From contig NZ_JAIQZB010000003.1 in the NCBI RefSeq assembly GCF_020164555.1, positions 1 through 64,000 on the forward strand: DNA of 64,000 nt, in the 5' to 3' direction. The notes under the pieces were generated by a model that saw nothing but the letters and a program-made list of their open reading frames with translations, had not been told where the DNA came from and made no database searches. Shown piece after piece: positions 53,370 to 63,007 of this stretch (position 1 is the stretch's first letter; each line of letters starts with the position of its first letter). A program made the position numbers and the translations under genes. Source of the DNA: Salegentibacter lacus. Lineage in GTDB: Bacteria; Bacteroidota; Bacteroidia; Flavobacteriales; Flavobacteriaceae.

Positions 53370-55367
53370 TTAAAGAGGAATCTCAATTCTGATTTCGGTT
53401 CCCTGGTTCACTTTGGATTTAATATTGAATATCCCATTCAGTTCCCTGGTTCGGGATTGCATGTTTTTTAGACCTATACCTTCAGTAAGAATGGAGGTAT
53501 CGAATCCTATACCATTATCCTGAGTTAGTAAAACTAATTGATCTTTTCTAAATCCAATTGTAACACGAACTTCATTTGCTCGGGAGTGTTGTCTAATATT
53601 TTTTACAGACTCCTGTAAAATCCTTAAAAAGTGAAGTTTAATATTACCAGGAATACTATCCCAATCTATATCTTCATCCACCTTGAGATTATAAGAAAAA
53701 GAATTCTCGGTCTGGTCAGAAAGAACTTCCTCTAGAATTGACAAATATCCAAATTCTGCTGTAAAAAATGGGGCATTTAATTTATGGGATAGGTGTCTTA
53801 ATTCGTTGCTTAATACTTTTAGATCTTTTAAGTATTTTTCCCTTTGTTGAACTGAGGTGTCATCTGATTTAGAATTAAGGCTGGTAAGGCTTAACCTCAA
53901 CCCAAAAAGTTTCGACAAAATACCATCGTGAATTTCTTCAGAAAGGCGCTTTCTTTCTTTTTGACGCCCTTCTTCCTTAAGACTATGCTGGTTAAGAAGA
54001 AGCTTCAATACTTTCTCATTGGCCTCCTGTTGTTCTTGTTTTAAACCTAATTCACGGTTTTTGGTTCTCTGGTTTTTAATTACAAATCCTGAAATCCCAA
54101 GTAATGCGATACCCAGGGAAATACCTATAAACAAATTACGCTGACCGCTAAGTTCTTCATTTTTAGCTATGTATTGATCTGTATCAAACTTTATTTTTGT
54201 GAATTTATTTCTTAATGATCTTTCGGTTTGCTGCAAACTATCGCTTAGAGTTATATATTCATCCAAATACTTTTTAGCGTTTTTAGTATCGTAAACAGAA
54301 AGTAACTTTAAAGAAGCTAGAATGTTTTTATTATTTGATGTTTCATTAGCTAGAATTTTAGCTTCAGTAGCTAGTGCAATAGCTTTTGCGGTGTCCTGCT
54401 TAAAAGCATAGAATTCACTTAAATGAATCTTATTTATAATTATACCAGCGGTATGTTCAATGCTATCTCTTATCCTTAAAGCCTGATTAAACGATTTTTG
54501 GACGCCTGTGGTATCTTTCAATAAAACCTTTGAATAGGCTCTATTGTCGAGAGCCATGGCAAATAATTCCGGACTTATAATTCTTAGACTATCGGATGAT
54601 AAAGCCTTATTGAAAAATTTAATAGCCTTTTTGTTGTCATTATTGTATTGATGTAATACACCTATATTGTTATAATGATTTGGAAAATATGGGAATTTGT
54701 TTCGATTCCTTATTTTTTCAATATGATCAAATGCCAGATTATAGTGATGGATTGCTTTTTCATATTCTTTAATTTCAACATAGATAATTCCAAGGTTGTT
54801 ATAAGCATAATATAACCATTGATTGTCTCCAGAACCTTTTAGATGCTCAATTGCTTTTGCATTAGAAATCTCTCCAGCTGTATAGTCTTTTATTTTCATC
54901 TGGATTAAAGCCATATTTATTAATAAACGTCCGGCTCTTTTAGGTTGATTTAATCTTTCATAAATAGAATATGCCTTTGAATACATTAAAAACGAGCTGT
55001 CCTGTAAGTCTCTTGATCCATAAAAAAGGGCTGCATCCCAATACGAATCTGCCACTCCTATAGAGTCGTTCATTTTAAACGATTGTTTTCTACTTTTTTC
55101 GTTCCAGGATTTGAACTGCTTTGGTTCATCAGTTCTCATATAGTAACGTGAAATTTTTAATAAAAGGTCTTTTTTTATAGAATCACTCTCGACGTCTTCT
55201 AAGATGTTATTTAAAGAGTCGTTTTTTTGAATATTAATTATATCCTTCAACTCCAAAATCGAGTAAAGGCGAGCCATCCGCTCATTGTCATTTTCCGCCG
55301 GTGGCTTTTGATTGCAGGAACTTACAGTAAAAAGTAAAGAAAAAAGAATAATTATTCTTACTACCAA
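53370..55367 (-). CDS. TPR-containing sensor histidine kinase with lipoprotein-type N-terminus (copy 2)
   Basis: The 665-residue kinase starts at TTG. A lipobox-like VSSC (Cys18) is followed by TPR repeats, a transmembrane helix (LFIGISLGIALLGISGFVI), the HisKA_3 box LSEEIHDGIL and an HATPase domain (NIRQHSRANE, DNGIGFD, GIGLKNMQSR). It has the same layout as copy 1. Divergent from the erythromycin-esterase-like gene. Confidence 0.92.
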   Translation of the reverse strand: MVVRIIILFSLLFTVSSCNQKPPAENDNERMARLYSILELKDIINIQKNDSLNNILEDVESDSIKKDLLLKISRYYMRTDEPKQFKSWNEKSRKQSFKMNDSIGVADSYWDAALFYGSRDLQDSSFLMYSKAYSIYERLNQPKRAGRLLINMALIQMKIKDYTAGEISNAKAIEHLKGSGDNQWLYYAYNNLGIIYVEIKEYEKAIHHYNLAFDHIEKIRNRNKFPYFPNHYNNIGVLHQYNNDNKKAIKFFNKALSSDSLRIISPELFAMALDNRAYSKVLLKDTTGVQKSFNQALRIRDSIEHTAGIIINKIHLSEFYAFKQDTAKAIALATEAKILANETSNNKNILASLKLLSVYDTKNAKKYLDEYITLSDSLQQTERSLRNKFTKIKFDTDQYIAKNEELSGQRNLFIGISLGIALLGISGFVIKNQRTKNRELGLKQEQQEANEKVLKLLLNQHSLKEEGRQKERKRLSEEIHDGILSKLFGLRLSLTSLNSKSDDTSVQQREKYLKDLKVLSNELRHLSHKLNAPFFTAEFGYLSILEEVLSDQTENSFSYNLKVDEDIDWDSIPGNIKLHFLRILQESVKNIRQHSRANEVRVTIGFRKDQLVLLTQDNGIGFDTSILTEGIGLKNMQSRTRELNGIFNIKSKVNQGTEIRIEIPL

Positions 55368-55430
55368 TTCTCTGAGTTTAGGATGATAAACTTAAAACTT
55401 CTTGATGAGAGTAATCAAATTTCAGATCAT

Positions 55431-55459
55431 AAAAAAGTAAGGTTTTACCTTACTTTTTT
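55431..55459. promoter_or_regulatory. Perfect 12-bp inverted repeat with GG-TTTTA-CC core
   Basis: AAAAAAGTAAGG-TTTTA-CCTTACTTTTTT. It lies in the 368-bp gap between the divergent kinase (copy 2) and the esterase-like gene, where no gene ends nearby, so a terminator is less natural than an operator. The same GG-TTTTA-CC core occurs in the other intergenic region at 62861-62873. Confidence 0.45.
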
Positions 55460-55735
55460 TAGAAGATATCAATGTAGTTTAGCGGCCTTGAATTAGCCAT
55501 GTGAATCGATTATAAACTCTAAAAAAAATAAAAATGACAATTATTGTTTTTCATCTTCTAAATGAATTGATAAAAATAATCTTATAACCCTTGTAATATG
55601 TTTAGATAACCAACGGAATTTAAAAGTGGGAGATAAACGATACTTGAACCTAAACTAGATGAAATTGAAATGATGGTATTGAAAAATGATAAGGAAATAG
55701 AAGTGACTCTCCAAAAGAATAAAATGTTATAAAGT

Positions 55736-57505
55736 ATGAGTATTGAAAGCTTGTTGAAAAAGAAACAGCATGTAATCTTTACTCTGTTTTTGTTATTGAA
55801 TTTAACTCACTTATTTAGCCAGCAAACCGAAAGTAACAAATGCCGGCCAATTTTCAATCCCCAAACATTGAATTTTGAAGATGGGTTTTCCTTTTCGAAT
55901 CCATCAGTAAACAGCAGCGCTTCAAATGAATATAAAGTATCTTTAGATAGCACAGAATTTCGAGAGGGCTTAAGAAGCCTTAAAGTAGAGGGGGCTAATT
56001 CTTCATCTAAAACATTTGCGACTACATCATTTGAGGTGCCTTTAAAACTTAGCGAAGGTACTAAAATCAATGTATCTGTTTGGGTGAAAACAGATTCCCT
56101 GGTGGGAGAAAATGGAGGGGCTATCTTACGCTTAATGGCATATTCCAATAAAAAATCATCCACCCCAGCGCTATTTGAGTTTAGTCAAAATATACTGAGT
56201 GGAAATACTCCATGGACCAAAATTACCATAGAATCAGTTTTAGAACAAGATTTGAATCACCTAATAATAAGCGGCTTGGTTCAGGGTCTGGGTAAGGTCT
56301 GGTTTGATGATTTTATAGTAAAAGTTAATGAAGTACCATTAGCAATAGAAGATTTTCAAAAGATTGAAAAATATCAGAAATCGATTAAAAAGGAAATTTT
56401 CAAATATACTAAAGCTTTTGAGCCATCTGATTATCCAACTATTGGCGATGAATTTTCAAAAATTCGTCTTATTGGTTTGGGAGAGGCAACTCACGGTACA
56501 AAACAAATATTTGAAATAAAGAAGGATCTTATAACCTACCTTATAATTAATCAAAATGTAAGAAAGATAGCTTTGGAAGCTTACTATCAAAATACTGAGG
56601 TTTTGAATGATTACATACTAACTGGGGAAGGCAATGCAAAGGAGATTTTGGCAAATCTTGAGTTTTGGCCGTATTATAATAGGCAGTTTCTTGAACTTAT
56701 AGAATGGCTTAAAAATTATAATAATTCAAATTCCGATAAAGTTTCTATAACAGGTATAGATGTTCAATCTGCCGAACAATCATTACAGTTTTTAAAAGAT
56801 AAATTTAAGGATAATAGCGAATTCTATTCTGTTTTAGAAGAATTAGATACTGATACGGTACCCTTTGCTCAAAAACTTGAACTTTCTAATGAACTAAAAA
56901 GTATCCTACGAGAAAGCGATCAGGATAAAAAAATAAACAAGAATGCGGAAACGCTTACTCAGTCATACTACCTGAATCAATTCAGTGGATTAGAATATTC
57001 TCACAAGAGAGACAGTTTAATGGCATTGAATACAGAAAATTTGGTAAAAGAATTACCTAAAAATTCAAAAGCCATACTTTGGGGACATGACCTACATGTC
57101 CAGAAGAAAAAGGGATGGACTGGAGGTTTTCTTTCAGAACGTCTTGGTGATAATTACCTTAATTTCGGATTTTTACTTGGTTCAGGGACATTTACTGCGC
57201 TAGATAGGTATACTCGGGATTTACATAGTGAGAATATATTAAATCCAGTAGTATGTAGTTCTTTAGAATCCATATTAGCTGGATTTCAAGCTCCAGTCCA
57301 GTTACTAAATATAAAAAAGGCAGCAGAAAATCCACTTCTTAATCATCGTTTATTTAAAGAAGATATTTACAAAAGGTCAATTGGTGCATTAGATAAGAAT
57401 ATGCAATTCGAGTCTTTAGGAAATTATCCACAGGAGCTATTTGACTATTTAATCTTCATAAAATATTCAGAAGGTTCTGATATGCTGAATGTCAGGAACA
57501 ATTGA
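55736..57505 (+). CDS. Erythromycin-esterase-family protein with N-terminal carbohydrate-binding-like domain
   Basis: The 589-residue protein has a signal peptide (ending HLFSQ), an N-terminal jelly-roll of about 170 residues (SEGTKINVSVWVKTD; LGKVWFDDFIVKV) and an EreA-like domain with GLGEATHGTKQIFEIKKDL, ALEAYYQNTEVLNDY, and LWGHDLHVQKKKGW. The catalytic E/H set is present. It is a predicted exported hydrolase of unknown natural substrate; macrolide resistance should not be assumed. Confidence 0.88.
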   Translation: MSIESLLKKKQHVIFTLFLLLNLTHLFSQQTESNKCRPIFNPQTLNFEDGFSFSNPSVNSSASNEYKVSLDSTEFREGLRSLKVEGANSSSKTFATTSFEVPLKLSEGTKINVSVWVKTDSLVGENGGAILRLMAYSNKKSSTPALFEFSQNILSGNTPWTKITIESVLEQDLNHLIISGLVQGLGKVWFDDFIVKVNEVPLAIEDFQKIEKYQKSIKKEIFKYTKAFEPSDYPTIGDEFSKIRLIGLGEATHGTKQIFEIKKDLITYLIINQNVRKIALEAYYQNTEVLNDYILTGEGNAKEILANLEFWPYYNRQFLELIEWLKNYNNSNSDKVSITGIDVQSAEQSLQFLKDKFKDNSEFYSVLEELDTDTVPFAQKLELSNELKSILRESDQDKKINKNAETLTQSYYLNQFSGLEYSHKRDSLMALNTENLVKELPKNSKAILWGHDLHVQKKKGWTGGFLSERLGDNYLNFGFLLGSGTFTALDRYTRDLHSENILNPVVCSSLESILAGFQAPVQLLNIKKAAENPLLNHRLFKEDIYKRSIGALDKNMQFESLGNYPQELFDYLIFIKYSEGSDMLNVRNN

Positions 57506-57528
57506 ATCAAATTTAAAAATAATTCACC

Positions 57529-58461
57529 ATGAAATTGATTAAGTTTTTCTTATTGATTTTAATCTTAGTTTCCTGTGATAAGGATGAATCCGATTCGCCA
57601 CTTCAAATTTCCTCGAAATTAATTGAAATGGAAGGGGAAGGAGGACAGGCAGAAGTTTCTGTTACAGGTAATCCCTGGAAAATCTCAGAAATAGTAAATC
57701 GAGATGGAAATGTAACTATAAAAGGGGATGTCTATTCCGATAATGAAGAACATCTTATAGAGAATAAACGTTTAGCATTGGAGGGCCTGGGACAGTTAAA
57801 TGCGCTATGGTCTAATAAAGGTTTTAAAATAATAAGGAATTCCCCAACATCACTAAAAATTATTGTGGAAGAGAACAGTTCGGGAGAGTCGTTTAATTTT
57901 GTTATAGTTTTAGAGTCCCAAGGTGAGTTAAAAGAAATTCTTGTTAGTCAGAAAAAATCTCAAGGCTATCAATTTGAAAAAATAGAATATTTCTTAAAAG
58001 AGAATGATGGCGATTCCATTTACAAAAAAAGGGGTGTGGGATACAAATTCGATATTATGGCTTCCCAGGAGTTTTCATTTAATCCAATTAATGGAGTTGA
58101 TGTCAATAGAAGCTCATATTATGAGAGTTCAGAAAATGATGCCTTTGTTTGGATCAAACAGGATTCAGTAAAGGTTAAGTTTCCTGTGAATATCTATGAG
58201 GACGAGATCACTTATTCCGAAGAAAAAATTCTTTATACAAATACAGTAAGTAATGAGGAGCACAGGTTTCAAAATTTGTCAGAAACAGTAACCCTCCCAA
58301 AAGGCGAATCTGAATTGTATACTGAAGTCGAGTATAGAAAGCGTAAAATTTCATACGTTCTACACCTTTTAAATAATCGGACAAACGAGCCGAAAACAAT
58401 TGAAGGAATATGGATAGAATATGCTCCTACTGGCGAATATTCTATTCATTGGCAGAATTAA
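57529..58461 (+). CDS. Lipoprotein with BACON-like domain
   Basis: The 310-residue protein has a lipobox LVSC, then an Ig-like BACON-type domain (LQISSKLIEMEGEGGQ then AEVSVTGNPWKISEI, about 26-70) and a C-terminal beta-rich domain ending EYAPTGEYSIHW. It lies 23 bp after the esterase-like gene, so the two are probably co-transcribed. Confidence 0.72.
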   Translation: MKLIKFFLLILILVSCDKDESDSPLQISSKLIEMEGEGGQAEVSVTGNPWKISEIVNRDGNVTIKGDVYSDNEEHLIENKRLALEGLGQLNALWSNKGFKIIRNSPTSLKIIVEENSSGESFNFVIVLESQGELKEILVSQKKSQGYQFEKIEYFLKENDGDSIYKKRGVGYKFDIMASQEFSFNPINGVDVNRSSYYESSENDAFVWIKQDSVKVKFPVNIYEDEITYSEEKILYTNTVSNEEHRFQNLSETVTLPKGESELYTEVEYRKRKISYVLHLLNNRTNEPKTIEGIWIEYAPTGEYSIHWQN

Positions 58462-58586
58462 AAAAAATAGAAAAAAGTCCAGTCCGTGAACGGAAGTTCA
58501 GGTTATGAGTTTACAACCCAGGATGTGAAATTTTAGAGTTACAGTATCATAGGATCAAACACAAAAAAATACATAGAGTAAAAAAA

Positions 58587-59642
58587 ATGAACGTTCCAAA
58601 GAAATTAATTTTAGTTTTTTTGTTGCTATTTGCTCATAAAAACTATGCGCAGCTACAATTTTTAAATATGGAAACTGAGGAACCAATTTCCAATGTAAAA
58701 GTTTTTAATAAGCATGGGAAAATTCTAGGGATCAGTAATAGCAAAGGCAGCATTAAACCAGAGCGTTATGAAATTAAAAAAAGTGATTCTCTGAGTATTT
58801 TTCACTCCGATTTTACAGGGGAAAATTTGACATATAAAGAATTAGTGGATCGAGAAAAAATTTTTCTTAAACCCACAGTGATAAAAAATTTAGAGCAAGT
58901 AATAATTACAGGAAAAAAACCCAGGTACTTAAAAATCACCGGGTATTTTTTAAGTTATCAGTTAATTGATAATGTTGCGCAGTCTTTTTCTGATGGAACA
59001 ATCGAGTATTATATAGATCTAAAAAGAAATAAAATCAAAGCATATCATATTAAGAATTCGAGATTATTCAAAAATGAAAAATGGATTGAAGAATTAAGAA
59101 AGGAAAAATCAAAGGTAATAAGTATGCTTGGTTCCAATATTTTACCTTTCAATTTTAAGGAAGAAATATTGCTTAACGAGTGGGATGATCCTGAAACAAA
59201 ATTTGAAAACATCCTGGATAAAGATGAAGTAGGAAATTTGCTAAGCGATAATACGAATTCGATTATCACAATTGAATATTATACTCCGAAAAATCCCAGA
59301 ACAATCTCTCTTTTGGGATTAGAGACAATAGTTGATCATTATTTGATCAGAGAGAAATTTAAATCGGATAAACCAAACATTGAACAACTCGAAAGTGTTT
59401 CAAAATATTATAGTAGCGAGCTGAAAAAGAAAGGTCAGAAATTAGACTATCAATTAGAACAAGATTTCATTGTAAGTAATTTCACCTATTTGAATAAAGA
59501 GCAGTACAAAATCGCTACGGAGGAGTTAAATAAGAACTTAGCAACCAGATATTCATCAAACTACTGGGAAGAATTTTTGAGCTTTATTCCTCCTAGAATA
59601 AAAAATTTACTTTATAATGATATGAAACTAATTAAAAAATAG
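58587..59642 (+). CDS. Secreted protein with carboxypeptidase-regulatory-like domain
   Basis: The 351-residue protein has a signal peptide (ending HKNYAQ) and an N-terminal carboxypeptidase-regulatory-like beta-sandwich (ETEEPISNVKVFNKHGKILGISNSKGSI) without a barrel. The rest has no recognisable domain. It probably belongs to the preceding operon. Confidence 0.72.
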   Translation: MNVPKKLILVFLLLFAHKNYAQLQFLNMETEEPISNVKVFNKHGKILGISNSKGSIKPERYEIKKSDSLSIFHSDFTGENLTYKELVDREKIFLKPTVIKNLEQVIITGKKPRYLKITGYFLSYQLIDNVAQSFSDGTIEYYIDLKRNKIKAYHIKNSRLFKNEKWIEELRKEKSKVISMLGSNILPFNFKEEILLNEWDDPETKFENILDKDEVGNLLSDNTNSIITIEYYTPKNPRTISLLGLETIVDHYLIREKFKSDKPNIEQLESVSKYYSSELKKKGQKLDYQLEQDFIVSNFTYLNKEQYKIATEELNKNLATRYSSNYWEEFLSFIPPRIKNLLYNDMKLIKK

Positions 59643-59702
59643 AAAACTGAAATTAAAAATTGAAATATATCGCCTACTGATGAGAGAGATTCGGGAAAAG
59701 GA

Positions 59703-59722
59703 TTAACAACCTGGGTTGTTAA
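59703..59722. terminator. Short inverted repeat after the operon
   Basis: TTAACAACC-TG-GGTTGTTAA is a perfect 9-bp inverted repeat with a 2-bp centre in the 358-bp interval (59643-60000) between convergent genes. It is a possible terminator or operator. The rest of the interval shows nothing. Confidence 0.35.
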
Positions 59723-60000
59723 TTATAAAATGCTGATGGTCTTACAAACTATTCTTCAATAATCTTATAAATATGATGACCGTTTAATACTTCAGTAGAT
59801 ATTTGATGTTCAAACCTTCAGTTTTAAAACTATAACTGAATTTCAAGTATGTCATAATCCTTATTGACTCTAAAGTGGAAGGGGAGGGCTTGATTGAATT
59901 CGAACTAAATTTTCTGGATTTGAAGTATCACCCTTATCAGTTAGAAATTGTTTAAACATTAATATGGGGGAAGATTAAAGTATCAAATCACACTTTTTGT

Positions 60001-60672
60001 TTAAATATATCCACTTTCCCTGGCTTTGTTTAATAATGCTTTATTACCTTCTCCGTTAACTCCAAACACTACTTTAAGTTTTTTCTTTCTATCCTCAACC
60101 GCTCTTAAAGAGAGGTTCACATATTTGGGAAGATCCTTAGTCTTGGTGCCTAAAGAAAGCTGGTAAAGCATCACTCTATCTATTTCATCAATTGAGGATT
60201 TTTGGGCTACTCCCGAACTAAGAAGACTTGAAATTTTAGAACCATAGTAAGGAGGTGAGTACATGACTTTATCTAAGCAATGAATTAACTCTTTGGAAGT
60301 CGTTTCGCCCTTTATTAAGAAACCATCTGGTTGAATATTTGATAAAATGTTGAAAATTCTAAAAGTATCTTCTAAAACCGTCAGAATAATAATTTTGATT
60401 TCGGGAAACTTATTCTTTATTCTAACCCCGAGGTCTTCTCCAGAATGGATTTTGCTTTCTTCTAAAACTGGAAAATTTATATCCAGAAAAACTACAGAAT
60501 AATTACCTTTTTTAATTTTTTCCCAGGCATAGTCGCAATTATCTGCCATATCAATATTAAAATTTAGAGCCCTGAAAATTTTAGATTTAGATATTACGTT
60601 TTTATATCCTTCCATAATCATATGGTGATCATCTATTAATAATATATCTAAATCTTTATTTACCTCCTGCAT
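60001..60672 (-). CDS. NarL-like response regulator (copy 3)
   Basis: The 223-residue regulator: receiver (ILLIDDHHMIMEGY; phospho-Asp in VVFLDINFPVL; IHSGEDLGVRIKN) and C-terminal HTH (IDRVMLYQLSLGTKTKDLPK; SLRAVEDRKKKLK). It lies 21 bp after its kinase fragment. Paralogous to copies 1 and 2. Confidence 0.92.
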   Translation of the reverse strand: MQEVNKDLDILLIDDHHMIMEGYKNVISKSKIFRALNFNIDMADNCDYAWEKIKKGNYSVVFLDINFPVLEESKIHSGEDLGVRIKNKFPEIKIIILTVLEDTFRIFNILSNIQPDGFLIKGETTSKELIHCLDKVMYSPPYYGSKISSLLSSGVAQKSSIDEIDRVMLYQLSLGTKTKDLPKYVNLSLRAVEDRKKKLKVVFGVNGEGNKALLNKARESGYI

Positions 60673-60693
60673 TTATATTTTCCTTTTCAATAA

Positions 60694-61728
60694 TTAATTA
60701 AATGGAACCGTCAATTTAATTGTAGTTCCCTTCCTATTTTCACCTAATGAACGTATAGAAATTTTTCCCTCTATTTTTTTTACCCTGGCATAAATATTAT
60801 TAAGCCCTATACCATTTTTTGTCTTTTCCGGATAAAACCCTATACCATTATCTGTTATACATATTATCAATTGATCATTTAGATTATCAAATTTAATCCT
60901 TGCTTCAGTAGCTTTAGAATGTTTTTGGATATTGCTAATAGCCTCCTGAAGTATGCGATAGATATTAATTTTAATATTATTATCTATTGTATCCCAATTG
61001 ATTGCCCCCTTGAAGTCGATATGAAATTTTATTTTTCCGGCATTTTGACTTTTTAAAAGTTCTTCAAGTACAGTTTCGAAATTTACATTGCCCAAAGAAG
61101 TTTTATTTAATCTATGGGAAAGCAAGCGAATTTGATCTGATATCTTTTGAATTTCCCTTATATATTTAAATCTTTCCTTCTTGCTTCTGCTATCATCTTC
61201 ATCATTCAAAGAATCCAAATTTAGCCTTATACCAAAGAGTTTCCCTAAAATTCCATCGTGCAGTTCCTTGGAAATGTATTGCTTCTCTAAATCACGTCCT
61301 TCATCAAATCTTTTCTGCTGATCGATAACAAGATTATAAATCTCCTGGTTAGCCGTTTGCTTCTGTTTAATTAGCTTATTTTTTGCTCTTTGATTACCAA
61401 TAATATATAGTAGGATAATTATAAGGATTATTCCTGCAGAAATGAAGCTAGTTTGTAAAATGCGATCATTTAATCGTTTAGTTTCAGAAATATATCCCTC
61501 GGTTTCGAATCGTATTCTGGCAAATTTATTTCTAACAGCTCTTTCTCTTTTTTGGAGGCTGTCATTAATTTTTATATACTCTTGAGAAAAACCTAAGGCA
61601 CTGTCCTTTACTGTATTTGAGAGAAATTTTAAAGATGAAAGATAATCTTGAGTGTTTTGAGTTTTTAAAGCAAATTCTTTAGTCGCTAAGGCATAATTAA
61701 TAGCAGTCACAGAATCTTTTATCTCCAA
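60694..61728 (-). CDS. Histidine kinase (copy 3), C-terminal fragment
   Basis: These 344 residues are the C-terminal half of a TPR kinase: end of the TPR region, a transmembrane helix (SFISAGIILIIILLYIIGNQ), HisKA_3 box ISKELHDGILGKLFG, and HATPase domain (DNGIGFY, GIGLNNIYARV). It is separated from the N-terminal fragment by a frameshift at about 61738-61745. It lacks a good start (TTG 61728 is only the first codon after the shift). Confidence 0.85.
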   Translation of the reverse strand: MEIKDSVTAINYALATKEFALKTQNTQDYLSSLKFLSNTVKDSALGFSQEYIKINDSLQKRERAVRNKFARIRFETEGYISETKRLNDRILQTSFISAGIILIIILLYIIGNQRAKNKLIKQKQTANQEIYNLVIDQQKRFDEGRDLEKQYISKELHDGILGKLFGIRLNLDSLNDEDDSRSKKERFKYIREIQKISDQIRLLSHRLNKTSLGNVNFETVLEELLKSQNAGKIKFHIDFKGAINWDTIDNNIKINIYRILQEAISNIQKHSKATEARIKFDNLNDQLIICITDNGIGFYPEKTKNGIGLNNIYARVKKIEGKISIRSLGENRKGTTIKLTVPFN

Positions 61729-62690
61729 AAAATATTCAGCAGGTGCAGCTGATTGATTGTAATCCCGCCATTAATATTCAATTTTTTTCGTATTTCTAAG
61801 GCTTCTATAAAGTCCTTATGTATTCCTAGCGTATCTTTGGTCTTCAAATTTACATAAGCTTTATTATCTAAAATCATCGCATATAGCTCTGGATCTGAAG
61901 TTTTTAAATTTTCCTTATAATTCATTGCCCTTTCAAAATAGGATAAAGCTTCATTATAACGTTTACTTTCTTGGTGAACTACACCTAAATTATTCCAAAT
62001 AGAAGGATATAAATATTCTCGACCTGACATATACAAATAATCAAGCGCAATGTTATAATTCTCTATGGCCTTATCATTCTCCTGCAATTCATTAAAAATT
62101 ATTCCTAAATTATTATAAGCTGAATATAATTGTTTATATTTTTTTAGAGGTTTTAATAGAGTTATTGCTTTTATGGTAGTAACCTCACTTCCTGTATAAT
62201 CCTTAACATTTTTTTGAACAAGAGCCATGTTCAGTAACAACCTGGCTGAATTGAAGTCATCTCCTAAATTTTGATATATCCTTTGGGCATTAGTATAATA
62301 AAAATAGGCACTGTCTTTAGTTGAGGATTGATAAAAATTACCCAAATCCCAATATGTAGCTGCTACTCTGGCAGAGTCCTTTATTTTAAAGAAAATATTC
62401 CTAGCTTCTAAATTAGAATGAAGAAATTTGAGTGAATCCCTGATTTTTAAATATTGGTAAGATATTTCCAGTAAATTCTCATTCTTTAGGCTATCGTTTT
62501 CTATGGTAGAGATACTGGCGTAAGCACTGTCTAAAAAGTGCTTTTTTTGAGTTTTGTTTAAGGTAGTATCAGAAAATATTTCATCTAAGCTAGGTTTTGA
62601 ATTTTTATGATCTACTTGATTATTATTCTTACAGGAAGCAAGTGATAGTAGCAAAACAAAAAGTAGTAAAAAGCTATATAGCGTTCGCAA
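61719..62690 (-). CDS. Histidine kinase (copy 3), N-terminal TPR fragment
   Basis: These 323 residues are the lipoprotein signal (LLSLASC, Cys20) and TPR part of the kinase. After NQLHL the frame shifts and ends in NIFWR. Inserting one base would continue as LAEYFLEIKDSV into the downstream fragment, matching copies 1 and 2 (INKLHLGEYY and INKIHLSEFY). Either a real inactivating mutation or a sequencing error. Confidence 0.85.
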   Translation of the reverse strand: MRTLYSFLLLFVLLLSLASCKNNNQVDHKNSKPSLDEIFSDTTLNKTQKKHFLDSAYASISTIENDSLKNENLLEISYQYLKIRDSLKFLHSNLEARNIFFKIKDSARVAATYWDLGNFYQSSTKDSAYFYYTNAQRIYQNLGDDFNSARLLLNMALVQKNVKDYTGSEVTTIKAITLLKPLKKYKQLYSAYNNLGIIFNELQENDKAIENYNIALDYLYMSGREYLYPSIWNNLGVVHQESKRYNEALSYFERAMNYKENLKTSDPELYAMILDNKAYVNLKTKDTLGIHKDFIEALEIRKKLNINGGITINQLHLLNIFWR

Positions 62691-62847
62691 ATGGGAATAA
62701 ATTTAAGCTAAGTTCATTAAGTGCATTCTATATAAAGCTATCTGATCAATGTTTTAAAGGGTTAACTAATGCTAAACTACTATCAGACCGCAAAAACTCA
62801 CGTTAAAATTATAAAGGTTAAACTTAATAAAATTTTTATCATTCCTC

Positions 62848-62873
62848 CCACAATTAAATTGTGGTTTTACCAC
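62848..62873. promoter_or_regulatory. Overlapping inverted repeats with GG-TTTTA-CC core
   Basis: CCACAATT-A-AATTGTGG (62848-62864) overlaps GTGG-TTTTA-CCAC (62861-62873). They lie in the 317-bp gap between kinase copy 3 and the divergent gene at 63008. The second shares its GG-TTTTA-CC core with the palindrome at 55431-55459, next to kinase copy 2. Confidence 0.45.
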
Positions 62874-63007
62874 GTAAATAATGTGGGAAAATTTTATTGC
62901 TAAAAGATTTTTAAAATTAAATTCGTTAAAAATTTAACACAGCTCTATAAAAACTATTCAGACTTTACTTTAAGCTCGAATAAAAAAACCTAACTCAATC
63001 ATCAATT

